Below, one piece after another: positions 15,311 to 24,038 of a stretch of 26,901 bases of DNA; the first letter of the stretch is position 1; each line of letters begins with the position of its first letter. Source of the stretch: DATESN01 sp035270785 (GTDB lineage: Bacteria; Bacillota; Clostridia; Lachnospirales; Lachnospiraceae); NCBI GenBank assembly GCA_035270785.1, contig DATESN010000060.1:1-26901 (forward strand), given 5' to 3'. A program made the translations under genes and the position numbers. The notes under the pieces were generated by a model. The model saw only the letters and a program-made list of their open reading frames with translations. It did no database searches and had not been told where the DNA came from.

Positions 15311-16150
15311 TTAGCCCTTAACTGCTCCGACTATTAGACTTTCTTGAATCTTACTACTCATGAAACAATACATGATAAGTATTGGAAAAGTAGCAATAAC
15401 AAGTGCCGCACCAATTGGTCCCCAAGCAGTTGTATAGGAGCCACAAAGAGTTTGAATTCCCACTGGCAATGTCCTAAAGGCTGAGTTACTAATAAAAGTT
15501 ACTGCAAACATAAGCTCATTCCATGACTGTAAAAATACAAATATGGCAACCGTTGATAAACAGGGCTTCATAAGAGGTACAATGATTCTAAAAAAGATAC
15601 CAAAAACCCCACAACCATCAATACAAGCCGCCTCCTCAAGTTCCTTAGGAATACTTTCAATAAAGCTTTCACAGATTAAAATGGACATAGCAAGGGCAAA
15701 TGCCGCATATGGAATGATTAAAGCCTGATAAGAATTAATCATATGTAATTTTTTAAGAATTAAGAATACTGGAAGAATGGCTGCATGAATTGGCACGGTC
15801 AATCCTAACATAAGTAGATTATTTACAATCTTTCTCCCCTTCCAAACCATTCTTGTTAGTGCATACGTCGCAAAAAGTGCGCACAAGGTAGTTAGAAAAA
15901 TTGTTCCTCCTGTTACGATAATGCTATTAAAAAAATACCTGCTAATATTCCCCACCCGCATTGCATCTGCATAATTTGACCAACGCCATATTTTTGGTAG
16001 ACCAATGATATTGCTTCCAAATATCTCCGTGTTATCTTTTAAAGAAAATGTAAACATCCAATAGATTGGAAAAATCTGAATAATAGCCCATATGCAAAGT
16101 ATGATGTAGGTCACTTTGTTTCCCTTTTTTATTCCCACTCTTTTCTTCAT
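15311..16150 (-). CDS. Carbohydrate ABC transporter permease (MsmG/MalG-like)
   Basis: A 279-residue inner-membrane permease with six predicted spans. The EAA loop ELEEAACIDGCGVFGIFFRI (about 172-191) contacts the ATPase and marks the CUT1 (oligosaccharide) family; the C-terminus QESLIVGAVKG is typical of the MalG/MsmG subunit. It forms a heterodimer with the permease encoded just upstream, importing a sugar delivered by the binding lipoprotein. The upstream gene's TAG stop abuts its ATG with no gap, and GGAGG lies within the upstream coding end, so the two are translationally coupled. No ATPase gene is present in the window, so a shared MsmK/UgpC-type ATPase encoded elsewhere is inferred. 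Confidence 0.93.
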   Translation of the reverse strand: MKKRVGIKKGNKVTYIILCIWAIIQIFPIYWMFTFSLKDNTEIFGSNIIGLPKIWRWSNYADAMRVGNISRYFFNSIIVTGGTIFLTTLCALFATYALTRMVWKGRKIVNNLLMLGLTVPIHAAILPVFLILKKLHMINSYQALIIPYAAFALAMSILICESFIESIPKELEEAACIDGCGVFGIFFRIIVPLMKPCLSTVAIFVFLQSWNELMFAVTFISNSAFRTLPVGIQTLCGSYTTAWGPIGAALVIATFPILIMYCFMSSKIQESLIVGAVKG

Positions 16151-17032
16151 CTACTCTTCCTCCGTCTTAAATGCTTTATTAATAAGGATTGCAAAAAAGA
16201 AACAAGTAAAAATAATAAATACCGCTATCGTACTACCATATCCATATCTGTTTCTTGAAAATATCATGTCAACCATCAAGGTACTAGGTACCTCTGATGC
16301 ATGGGCTGGACCTCCTCCGGTCAGTACATAAATCAAATCAAATGCTTTGAGGGAACCGGTAACCGCAAATATAGTACATACGCGAAGTGTCGGTTTTAAT
16401 AGTGGTATTGTTATAAACCGTGCCACCTGCCAGTTGCTAGCTCCATCAATCATCGCTGCCTCATTTAACTCATGTGAAATAGATTTAATCCCAGCATACA
16501 TAAGAAGCATATGATAGCCTACAAACTGCCAGAGTATCGGTAAAAATACCGCTGTTAGTGCTGTCTTTGAATCACCAAGCCAGGTGCGGCATAATTTTTC
16601 CAACCCCATCTGGCGTAAAAATGTATTCATGATACCATACTGTGGATTGTATATTTTTAACCATAGCTGACCAATAACCACTGTAGATATAAGTACTGGT
16701 GTAAAAAATAAAGCCATGAAAAACTTTTCACCTTTCACACCTCTAGCTAAGGATATTGCTAGAAACAGTGAAATTGGCAACTGTATAAACACTGACAAAA
16801 ATGCCAGAAGCATGGCATTCATAAATGTTTTATTAATTCCTGTTACTTTTCCTCTAAAAGCTTCAATGTAGTTGCCTAGTCCCAAAAAACTTGGGGCTGT
16901 CATTCCGTTCCATTTAAAAAAACTATAATAAATGTCCATAAAAATCGGGACAATAATGATCAAAGTAAACAGGATCATGGCAGGCGCTATAAAAATACTA
17001 ATTGCCGCTTTGTTATTTCTCACCTTATTCAT
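16151..17032 (-). CDS. Carbohydrate ABC transporter permease (MsmF/MalF-like)
   Basis: This permease of about 293 residues has six membrane spans and the EAA loop ELNEAAMIDGASNWQVARF, typical of CUT1 importers. It is the MalF/MsmF-type partner of the downstream permease. The start chosen is the ATG at 17032 (MNKVRNNK), placed five bases after GGAGG. The ATG four codons upstream at 17044 has GGTAGGT almost touching it and is less likely. The gene lies about 165 bases downstream of the binding-protein gene, with a stable hairpin in that gap that may lower its expression relative to the binding protein. Confidence 0.92.
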   Translation of the reverse strand: MNKVRNNKAAISIFIAPAMILFTLIIIVPIFMDIYYSFFKWNGMTAPSFLGLGNYIEAFRGKVTGINKTFMNAMLLAFLSVFIQLPISLFLAISLARGVKGEKFFMALFFTPVLISTVVIGQLWLKIYNPQYGIMNTFLRQMGLEKLCRTWLGDSKTALTAVFLPILWQFVGYHMLLMYAGIKSISHELNEAAMIDGASNWQVARFITIPLLKPTLRVCTIFAVTGSLKAFDLIYVLTGGGPAHASEVPSTLMVDMIFSRNRYGYGSTIAVFIIFTCFFFAILINKAFKTEEE

Positions 17033-17116
17033 AACTTCCTCCATACCTACCGCAATTCAAGATGCGATATTAGCATTTTTTTTACCAAAGAATTCTTATT
17101 ATTTATAATTTCAAAT

Positions 17117-17160
17117 AGAACCCCTTGCTAAAATATCACATATTTTCAACAAGAGGTTCT
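17117..17160 (-). other. Intercistronic hairpin between binding-protein and permease genes
   Basis: On the minus strand AGAACC-T-CTTG pairs with CAAG-G-GGTTCT, and inside it AAATAT pairs with ATATTT, giving a long stem (17117-17160). The downstream bases are only ATTTGA, so termination would be weak. Such hairpins after binding-protein genes commonly stabilise the upstream mRNA or attenuate read-through, giving excess binding protein; that role is inferred here. Confidence 0.6.
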
Positions 17161-17198
17161 TTCATTTAATTCTTAATTAACTACCACTATGACTTTCT

Positions 17199-18533
17199 TT
17201 AATTGCCAAGTTGAGCATTCATTGTCTCGTCAAATTCTTCTGCGGTTATATTTCCTACAAATAGCTGTTGCATTAAGTCAAGATAAACACCAGCATCTTC
17301 TGACAACATAAGAGTATCAAACCATAATGTAAATGATGTTGCTTTATTACAAAGATCTGCAATTTTTTGAGTCATAGCAGGAACTTCATCTGCTGCATAG
17401 TCAACTTTCCATGCTGGAATACCTGCGCCAGTTAAATAAGCATATTTAGATACTCCTTTTGTGATTTCAAAAGTTGCTGCTGCTGCAAGATCCTTATATT
17501 CTGATTCTGCAGATACCATTAATGTATCTGATCCACCGCCCATGAAGTCTGTTAATGATGCATTAGCAGAATTGATAACAGGGATTGGAGCACAGGCAAA
17601 ATCTTCTGGATTTTCTGGATCTGTCTGTAAGGAACCTGCCATCCAACTTCCAGTGAAATACATAGCTGCATTTCCTTGATAGAATTGTTGACTTGCTTCA
17701 TCATTAGAGATTCCCGTTGCGCCGTCTATAAATGCACCCATTTTATTTAAATCAACTAATGCTTGTGCTGCAGGAAGGAAATCTGTTCCACCATATTCAA
17801 CACCATTTCTTGTAATAGCATTAAATGTTGCTTCTGCTCCTGCTGCCTTTAATGTAAGACCATCACCTAACATGTTAAATACCCAGGTATCTTTTACGCT
17901 AGTCGCAATAGGTGTAATGCCTGCATCTAGTAATGTTTGACATGCTGCTTTTAATTCATCCATAGTCTCTGGAACAGATATATTATTTTCTTTAAAAATC
18001 TTAGCATTGTAGAACATGAGAGATACTGGTGTACATGTTACAGAACCATATAGCTTACCATCATAGGTAACGTTAGTAAGTGCTGCTTTGGAAATCTTAT
18101 CTGAATATGTATCATAGTATTGATCAAGATCAAGAACTGCTCCACTTGCTACAAAGTCTGCTGAAAATCCGCCTGCCCATGTAAAGAACACATCTGGAAG
18201 TTCGTTCGCTGCTACTGCAGTTTTAATTTTTGTTTTGTAAGATTCATTTTCAAAGGTCTCCATCTTAATCGTTACTCCTGGATGAGCCTCTTCAAAATCA
18301 GCGATTGCCTGTAAATATGGTTCATGAAATGCATCACTTTCTGTAGCAATGGTCCACATTGTAAGTGTTACATCTTCTGTAATAGCTTTATCAGGTGTTT
18401 CCGTACTGTCAGAACTTTTTGTAACCCCTGCAGTATCTTTAACTTTAGAATCTTTTGAGCTGTCCCCACATGCACTTAACGAAAAGATCATGGTCGTTGC
18501 AAGTAACACTGAAATTAACTTTTTGATTTTCAT
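17199..18533 (-). CDS. Sugar-binding lipoprotein of a CUT1 ABC transporter (family 1 extracellular SBP)
   Basis: A protein of about 444 residues with a lipoprotein signal: MKIKKLI, a hydrophobic stretch and the lipobox LSAC, with Cys22 as the lipidated residue. A Ser/Thr/Lys-rich linker follows. The mature part resembles solute-binding family 1 proteins (VTLTMWTIATESDAF, then ADFEEAHPGVTIKMETFEN and DVFFTWAGGFSADFV). It should capture an oligosaccharide at the cell surface and pass it to the two permeases downstream. The start chosen is the ATG at 18533, preceded by AAGGAGG; an in-frame ATG ten codons upstream lacks a ribosome binding site. It is the first gene of the transporter-kinase-regulator operon, behind a promoter with a good -10 and a poor -35 box. 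The bound sugar cannot be read from the sequence. Confidence 0.93.
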   Translation of the reverse strand: MKIKKLISVLLATTMIFSLSACGDSSKDSKVKDTAGVTKSSDSTETPDKAITEDVTLTMWTIATESDAFHEPYLQAIADFEEAHPGVTIKMETFENESYKTKIKTAVAANELPDVFFTWAGGFSADFVASGAVLDLDQYYDTYSDKISKAALTNVTYDGKLYGSVTCTPVSLMFYNAKIFKENNISVPETMDELKAACQTLLDAGITPIATSVKDTWVFNMLGDGLTLKAAGAEATFNAITRNGVEYGGTDFLPAAQALVDLNKMGAFIDGATGISNDEASQQFYQGNAAMYFTGSWMAGSLQTDPENPEDFACAPIPVINSANASLTDFMGGGSDTLMVSAESEYKDLAAAATFEITKGVSKYAYLTGAGIPAWKVDYAADEVPAMTQKIADLCNKATSFTLWFDTLMLSEDAGVYLDLMQQLFVGNITAEEFDETMNAQLGN

Positions 18534-18585
18534 ATACCCTCCTTGTGCGTATGCCTTAAGCATATCGCTTCCTCTTTGTAAATAT

Positions 18586-18615
18586 AGTATAATGTTTTTG
18601 AAGGGTACTTTAGAA
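18586..18615 (-). promoter_or_regulatory. Promoter of the ABC transporter-sensor kinase-regulator operon
   Basis: On the minus strand TATACT (18591-18586) is a good -10 box, but at 17-18 bases upstream only TCTAAA or TTCTAA (18615-18609) is found. A weak -35 box is usual for promoters needing an activator. The predicted start is near 18579. Confidence 0.55.
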
Positions 18616-18624
18616 CGTAGATTC

Positions 18625-18652
18625 TTTACTTAACTTAGTAATCTTTTTACTT
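18625..18652 (-). promoter_or_regulatory. Candidate AraC-type regulator binding site (direct repeats 21 bp apart)
   Basis: AAGTAAA occurs twice in the same orientation on the minus strand, at 18652-18646 and 18631-18625, exactly 21 bp apart, or two helical turns. The partly similar AAGTTAA lies between them. The repeats sit at about -46 to -52 and -67 to -73 from the predicted start, where AraC-family activators usually bind. The distal copy overlaps the stop codon of the VOC gene. Binding by the regulator of this operon is inferred. Confidence 0.35.
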
Positions 18653-19039
18653 CTTATCCTCAAAAAAGCTAATACAAAAAGGATGTCCCACTGGATCAAT
18701 AAAAATAGTATAATCCTGAGAATATTGTATAGAAGCCAAAGTTGCACCACAAGCCAAAGCATGGTTTACTACAACCTCTTTTTCATTCTTGGCTGCTGCG
18801 AAGTCTAAATGTGTCATTTGTTGTTGTTTTCCTTTTTCATTAGGCCAAACAGGTGAAATGTAGTCTTCAATTTCTTGAAAAAGCAGGCATATATGTTTGT
18901 CCTTAGAAATAACAGCAAGCCATTCTTCATCAAATCGTTGTTTGTTCCATCCTAATAATGATGTATAAAAATCTGCCAACTCCTCTTGATTCGGACAATC
19001 TAGTGTAACTGATGAAAAATTAATAACAGGTGTATGCAT
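18647..19039 (-). CDS. VOC-family (glyoxalase/bleomycin-resistance-like) protein
   Basis: A 130-residue cytoplasmic protein of the vicinal oxygen chelate superfamily, with two beta-alpha-beta-beta-beta modules. Module one starts SVTLDCPNQEELADFYTSLLGW (about 10-31) and module two contains MTHLDFAA (about 75-82) and ends with DPVGHPFCISFFE (about 114-126). The family includes glyoxalase I, dioxygenases and resistance proteins. The substrate here is unknown, and the close match to small uncharacterised clostridial members does not settle it. The ATG follows AAGGGAG. It lies 25 bases downstream of the GH30 gene and looks like the last gene of that operon, an unusual companion for glycosidases. 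Acquired resistance or a housekeeping role are both possible. Confidence 0.8.
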   Translation of the reverse strand: MHTPVINFSSVTLDCPNQEELADFYTSLLGWNKQRFDEEWLAVISKDKHICLLFQEIEDYISPVWPNEKGKQQQMTHLDFAAAKNEKEVVVNHALACGATLASIQYSQDYTIFIDPVGHPFCISFFEDKK

Positions 19040-19064
19040 AAATACTCCCTTCTATAAGAATAAC

Positions 19065-20534
19065 TTATTTTTGATTGCCTATAATATGTATTGTTGTAAC
19101 ACTATCCCTGGGAAGTGTTATTGTATTACCTTCCCCTAGGCTTCCCAAATCCATATACATGTTTTCCAAGGAAGTGACTGTTTCTCCAAATACAGACTGA
19201 TATATTTGACTCTTGTCAATAACATAATCTTTGTTATCAATATAATAATTAATATTCTCTTGGGAACGATTAATTAATACAATAACTAGATCCGTTGCGC
19301 CCTCATTTACATATGCGGAGGAACGAACATCGACGTTTCCAGTTAATGATTTAATTCGCTTATATCCTGGACGGATGAATTCGGAAAAATGGCGCATTGC
19401 ATAATAGTCCGCACACAATTTCCAACCCGTATCTGTTACCCAATCTTTTTTATCATATTTACACGCCATCAACATACCGGACTCATAATTTCCTTCATCA
19501 TAGTCCTCCCATACACCACTCCAATATAAATATACATTTGCCTCCTCATACACCATACAATTATTAATCAACATTGCTGTGTCAATTCCATGCCCTATGT
19601 AATATTCAGTCTGCCATCTGGAATAATTCGTATTTAATGTATAATTATAAATATTCATTAGATTTGTAATAAAACTATCTGCATCAACTGTATTATTCTC
19701 TCCGTCGCCTTCCCCACCAACATATAAATGATGTGCAATACCATAAATACTATCTGGCGCATTTTCTATTATTTCTTTCATGTATTGTGCAATATCCCCT
19801 GACTTGCATGACATGGTTTCTGGCCCCAACATTTGTGGTGCTTCTTCCCCGAAGGCTTCTTGCATAGCTTCGTATACCGCAAGGTATGCTTTTGCAAAAG
19901 ATGCACAGTCCTGTGTTTCCTGCATATCAAACCGACATCCATCGTAATCTGCTGCATAATCCACTTCATTTTGAATACATAAGTAATCGATGTTTATTCC
20001 ATATGCCCTGTAGTACTGAATGGATTCCACCCACCACGCTGCATAAGCTTCATAATCATAATTACCAGCTTCATCACGTCTTAGTGAGGCACCACCCGTA
20101 ATATCATTATTTGTTTTTAGTATTGCTGGTGGAGACCAACAGCTCATTAATACAATGGGTTTTTCCCCATACTTATCTGCATTTTCTACAGCAGCATTAT
20201 AATAGGCAAGCATAGTCCCAGCATTGTCGGCTTTATCTTCACTGTAATATTCATATTCATTTTTAAAACGAAGAATAGTCATTTTTGCATCTGTAAAAAG
20301 TGCATCAAAAGCCCCTTCCTGATCATCACAACGAAGTAGCCAATCCGCATACCATGTATAGGCAGCTCCAAATCCCTCCACCATTTGAAATTGAGTTGTA
20401 GTATCAAATATGTATTTTTTATAACTGTCATCCAGCTTAATGGGTTCTTTTACTTCTGTCTTTGCCCCACATCCACATAATAATACAAAAACAAATATCC
20501 CAGTGATCATTCTGAAAACCTTTTTATTTTGCAT
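19065..20534 (-). CDS. GH30-family glycoside hydrolase, surface lipoprotein
   Basis: A 489-residue protein with a lipoprotein signal (hydrophobic 8-20, lipobox LCGC with Cys22), so probably anchored outside the membrane. The (beta/alpha)8 domain carries the GH30 pattern: GFGAAYTWYADWLL, SCWSPPAILKTN, then IQNE with acid/base Glu190 and WQTE with nucleophile Glu310. The C-terminal beta side-domain begins after HFSEFIRPGYKRI, a motif shared with GH30 xylanases. The family includes glucuronoxylanases, beta-xylosidases, beta-glucosidases and galactanases. The usual arginine-bearing loop of subfamily-8 glucuronoxylanases (WWYIRRSYG-type) reads YWSGVWEDYDEGNYESG here, so strict glucuronoxylan recognition is doubtful. 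It lies 26 bases after the GH43 gene in the same operon, and AGGGAAGAG precedes the ATG. Confidence 0.87.
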   Translation of the reverse strand: MQNKKVFRMITGIFVFVLLCGCGAKTEVKEPIKLDDSYKKYIFDTTTQFQMVEGFGAAYTWYADWLLRCDDQEGAFDALFTDAKMTILRFKNEYEYYSEDKADNAGTMLAYYNAAVENADKYGEKPIVLMSCWSPPAILKTNNDITGGASLRRDEAGNYDYEAYAAWWVESIQYYRAYGINIDYLCIQNEVDYAADYDGCRFDMQETQDCASFAKAYLAVYEAMQEAFGEEAPQMLGPETMSCKSGDIAQYMKEIIENAPDSIYGIAHHLYVGGEGDGENNTVDADSFITNLMNIYNYTLNTNYSRWQTEYYIGHGIDTAMLINNCMVYEEANVYLYWSGVWEDYDEGNYESGMLMACKYDKKDWVTDTGWKLCADYYAMRHFSEFIRPGYKRIKSLTGNVDVRSSAYVNEGATDLVIVLINRSQENINYYIDNKDYVIDKSQIYQSVFGETVTSLENMYMDLGSLGEGNTITLPRDSVTTIHIIGNQK

Positions 20535-20560
20535 TCATTTCTCTTCCCTATTTTTATGAT

Positions 20561-22132
20561 TTATGATTCGTTACTACTTTTATATATGAATTCCGAAAAT
20601 TCTGCAATTCCTCCGATTTCCTTAGTGGAATATGTACATAATGCAAATCTACATCCAGTAAAGTGATCCAGCCCAAAATACAATTTATGTGTCTCTCCAA
20701 TCTTCTTCCACTCTCCAGCTTCTAACACAAATAATTCTGCTTCGTCCTTAAGATTTTCAAAATCGCAAGAGACCTTTATGGTTGCTTTTGGTCCATCCAT
20801 AGGGATTCTTTCATATTCCACTGCTGCCTCTTCATCTTCTCTTTTTGCTGCATAATACATATGTGCCTTTTCTGCAGATGGTTTTTTCTTCCCCATCATG
20901 ACTAGCTCATAGTTTCCGTCATTTTTAGTGATAGCAATCATCGCATAATTACTTTGCAATGTTGCGATACCTGCATAGTCACCATCTTTCAAATCTGTTC
21001 CATCTACAGTAACAATGGCTTCACAGTTTGGATACGTTGTTCTTTGTGTTAACGTGTTTCTTGCCTGACACGGGTTTTTAGACAGCTTATCTGTCTGAAT
21101 TCGTAATACGCCCCTCTTATCTGTTACCGACCAAAGGCTATTATGTGGATTGTGATTCCACTGCCAGCACTTTTTCAATTGCACCTTTCCATTTTGATCT
21201 GCTTCATACAAGAAATCATCACTTTCCTGCAAAGGAGTATATTGGTAATCCGGTCTTGTACTCTTAACGCTTAGTTTTTTCGGTATTTTACCATTGATGC
21301 CGACAATTGGAAAATCCTTTTCCCAATGCATCTCCATCAAAATAGGAATGCGTCCCACTGCACCAGTGTCTTGAAAGAGAATCATATACCAGTCCCCATC
21401 TGGTGTGTCCACAATACCTCCCTGGGCAACTCCATTTCCAAAGAAGCCCATATCATCGTTCACCACATCACAACCGACGAATTCATCCATCAATGAATCC
21501 GATACAAAGCATGCTTCTGTCCTCATAAACTTTCCCTTTTCAGGTGCATGGATACAAAATATATAGTATTTTTCACGGATTTTATAGATATGTGCTCCTT
21601 CTAATCCAAGTGGAACACCCTTTTCATCTTGTAACAGAACTCGATGTAGTCCATCTAGTTTAGGTCCTGTCAAATCAGATTTTAATTCTGTTATAAATAT
21701 GGTTGTATTACCATATATGATATACACCCTGTCATCATCATCAAACAATAAAGAACAATCATGATAGCATCCTTCTATTTCGCTCCTTACCCATGGACCC
21801 TCTGTCGTTTGTGAAGTAAATAAATAAGTCTTACCTGTGTCGTTAGCAATAAAACAAATATAAAACTTTTCATTATGGTAACGAAGTGTTGCTGCCCACA
21901 TACCACTGCCGTATATATTTTTTTCACCAACGAGATTATGTCTGTCATTACATTCCAATGTTTCGTATACGTAGGAAACAATCTCCCAATTTGCCAGATC
22001 ATACGATTTAAGTATGACACAGCCTGGCATAAAATACATTGTTGTACTTACCATATAGTAAGTATCCCCTACCCGTATGACATCAGGATCTGGATAATCT
22101 GCCTTTATAATTGGATTTTCTACTACTGGCAT
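20561..22132 (-). CDS. GH43-family glycoside hydrolase (beta-xylosidase / alpha-L-arabinofuranosidase type)
   Basis: A 523-residue protein without a signal peptide, so it should act in the cytoplasm on imported oligosaccharides. The five-bladed propeller starts with NPIIKADYPDPDVIRVGDTY (6-25). Expected catalytic residues are Asp15 (general base), Asp125 in YHDCSLL (pKa modulator) and Glu178 in GLEGAH (general acid). A beta-sandwich C-terminal domain of about 200 residues (from about 310) is common in GH43 xylosidases and arabinofuranosidases. Whether it releases xylose or arabinose cannot be decided from sequence alone. The ATG at 22132 is five bases after the GH127 gene, with GGGAG inside the GH127 coding end, suggesting translational coupling. 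Confidence 0.9.
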   Translation of the reverse strand: MPVVENPIIKADYPDPDVIRVGDTYYMVSTTMYFMPGCVILKSYDLANWEIVSYVYETLECNDRHNLVGEKNIYGSGMWAATLRYHNEKFYICFIANDTGKTYLFTSQTTEGPWVRSEIEGCYHDCSLLFDDDDRVYIIYGNTTIFITELKSDLTGPKLDGLHRVLLQDEKGVPLGLEGAHIYKIREKYYIFCIHAPEKGKFMRTEACFVSDSLMDEFVGCDVVNDDMGFFGNGVAQGGIVDTPDGDWYMILFQDTGAVGRIPILMEMHWEKDFPIVGINGKIPKKLSVKSTRPDYQYTPLQESDDFLYEADQNGKVQLKKCWQWNHNPHNSLWSVTDKRGVLRIQTDKLSKNPCQARNTLTQRTTYPNCEAIVTVDGTDLKDGDYAGIATLQSNYAMIAITKNDGNYELVMMGKKKPSAEKAHMYYAAKREDEEAAVEYERIPMDGPKATIKVSCDFENLKDEAELFVLEAGEWKKIGETHKLYFGLDHFTGCRFALCTYSTKEIGGIAEFSEFIYKSSNES

Positions 22133-22137
22133 ATCTT

Positions 22138-23994
22138 TTATTCTCCCATCTTTATCTTTTTAAAATATACCTGATAATCTTCATAACCAATCTCATTAAG
22201 TTTCATAAAATTAATACCAGGATCCTGGTTCTCCGTTCTATAAAAAGTCCTAAAATTGCCCCACTCACGTTCCGTGTCTGCCGATAATTCTTCTGTTATA
22301 TCTTCTTGTGTAATCTTTAGCACTCTTTCTTGTTTACATAATCCGGCAAGCACTTCTGGACCGTAGCGGAATGCTCCCATATCCTTTGCATCAGGCAAAG
22401 TTATAAATTGTATTCCTAATGGAAGCAAGATTGTTACAATGTTGCCATCCTCCCATTTCCTTGAAATGCTATAAAATTGACTGCTATCTTTTATACTTTC
22501 TATCAATTCATTATTTACATAAATTGATGCTTCTTTGGTAATCCACTCTGGAATACGTAATGATAAAGTAAATTCTGTTTTTTCTTCGCAATGTATGGTA
22601 AAAACAATCTTCTTAAAATCAGGTTTATTAATAAAGGTATTTGTCACGCCATTAATTGTTTGGCGTGCATTATTTTCTGATGAAGTCTGAAGGCTTCCAT
22701 TCATATAATCTTGCTTTTGCTCAATTTTCACTCTTTTTGCATCCATTTGAAAGGTCACTGTAGAGTCAAAGTACTGTGCTACATATAGACAGTTTTTCTC
22801 TTGATAGTAAATATTTCTATTAAATGCAGCATTTGCCTGTACCGTCGTTCCATGGCAACAGAAAAACGCATCCCTTTCACCTGCCCAATCTTTTCTGCTA
22901 GCTGCTTTCATTGGCAAGAAATAGGTTACAATAGAATTCCCACTTCCTTGCTCTGGTCCCCTTCCAGTGCGGTATGTTTGTGCCATTACTCCGTTATACA
23001 AGTTATATTCCATATATTGAAGATAAGAAGGATCTTTGGTATATCGAAATAGAAACTCAGCCAAGCGCATCATATTATATACAGTACAATGCTCCTGATT
23101 CTTATCTCCTAAGCGTGCTTTGATTTTTTGCAATGGCATCCAGATTTCACCCTGTGTCTGTCCACCTGTTACCAATTCACCTCTATCCGTCACTGCACAT
23201 TTCCAATATGCCTTAACTATTTCCATCCAATTTGCATCACCAGTTGCTTCAAATGCACGTGCACATCCCAAAACTTCTGGAATTGTTGTATTTGCATGCA
23301 TGTTCGTTAAAACATCGTTTCCTGCTAAAAGTGGATTAAATAATCTTCCTCTATAATATTTTTTCAGTAGTTCTTGATACTTGTTCTTCTTTGTTATAAT
23401 TAACAAATCAGCCCACGCTTCTAGCATTCCTCCCGTTTCTACATCCAAGATATTATCAAATTCGTCCCTTGTGAATTTATTGCTCCAATTGTAGAACCAG
23501 TCTGCAAAACGGTCTGCTATTGTAAGTGCCTGTTCATTGCCCATGAAACGGTATGCGTCAATCAAACCCATGAACAATTTATGCAAGTTATATTGTGGTG
23601 CCCATATCCATTTTCCTTTGGCAATTCTGTCCATATATTTTTCTGGAATAGGACCCACCCATTCCCCGCCATTTTCTTCCTGACAAATTGCAAGTTCCGC
23701 CACAATAGCATCTGCTTTTGCTTTTAACTCCATATCCTTTGTTTCTTCATATTGAAATGCTGCTGCCGAAATCCAATGTCCTAGAAAATGTCCCCTTAGT
23801 TGACATGTTGGATCTTCCCATCCACCTAAAATTGATGAGTCGTGACCTCTACCACTAAATAATCCTGCTTCCATTTTATAATTTAATAGTAAATGCTCAT
23901 TCTTTAAACTCATAAGGTATTCTTTGTTTTTTCTTTCTCTTCTGCGTAGACTTTCCTCATGTATAACAACTTCTTTTCCTCTTAGTTCTATCAT
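22138..23994 (-). CDS. GH127-type (DUF1680) beta-L-arabinofuranosidase-like enzyme
   Basis: A protein of about 618 residues without a signal peptide, matching the DUF1680/GH127 family founded by the Bifidobacterium enzyme HypBA1, which cleaves beta-L-arabinofuranosyl linkages. Counted from the upstream ATG at 24033, expected zinc-site residues are Glu314 and Cys316 in QEHC and Cys392/Cys393 in FFCCHG, one Cys of which is the nucleophile. Glu296 in GGQTQGEIW is the likely acid/base. Other family strings are PTCQLRGHFLGHWI and WAPQYNLHKL. The chosen ATG at 23994 (MIELRGKE) follows GGGAG by seven bases, while the ATG at 24033 has no clear ribosome binding site. Related families (GH146 and others) share the fold, so the exact linkage is uncertain. 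It follows kdgK in the uronate operon. Confidence 0.85.
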   Translation of the reverse strand: MIELRGKEVVIHEESLRRRERKNKEYLMSLKNEHLLLNYKMEAGLFSGRGHDSSILGGWEDPTCQLRGHFLGHWISAAAFQYEETKDMELKAKADAIVAELAICQEENGGEWVGPIPEKYMDRIAKGKWIWAPQYNLHKLFMGLIDAYRFMGNEQALTIADRFADWFYNWSNKFTRDEFDNILDVETGGMLEAWADLLIITKKNKYQELLKKYYRGRLFNPLLAGNDVLTNMHANTTIPEVLGCARAFEATGDANWMEIVKAYWKCAVTDRGELVTGGQTQGEIWMPLQKIKARLGDKNQEHCTVYNMMRLAEFLFRYTKDPSYLQYMEYNLYNGVMAQTYRTGRGPEQGSGNSIVTYFLPMKAASRKDWAGERDAFFCCHGTTVQANAAFNRNIYYQEKNCLYVAQYFDSTVTFQMDAKRVKIEQKQDYMNGSLQTSSENNARQTINGVTNTFINKPDFKKIVFTIHCEEKTEFTLSLRIPEWITKEASIYVNNELIESIKDSSQFYSISRKWEDGNIVTILLPLGIQFITLPDAKDMGAFRYGPEVLAGLCKQERVLKITQEDITEELSADTEREWGNFRTFYRTENQDPGINFMKLNEIGYEDYQVYFKKIKMGE

Positions 23995-24038
23995 TGTTTT
24001 CTCCCATTCATTTGCAAAGTTTATAGTTTTCATTTATT

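Noticed and set aside
18555..18575. Possible CcpA (cre) site near AGGAAGCGATATGC in the ABC operon leader
   Set aside because: Only about six of nine fixed consensus positions match, which is no better than expected in this sequence.
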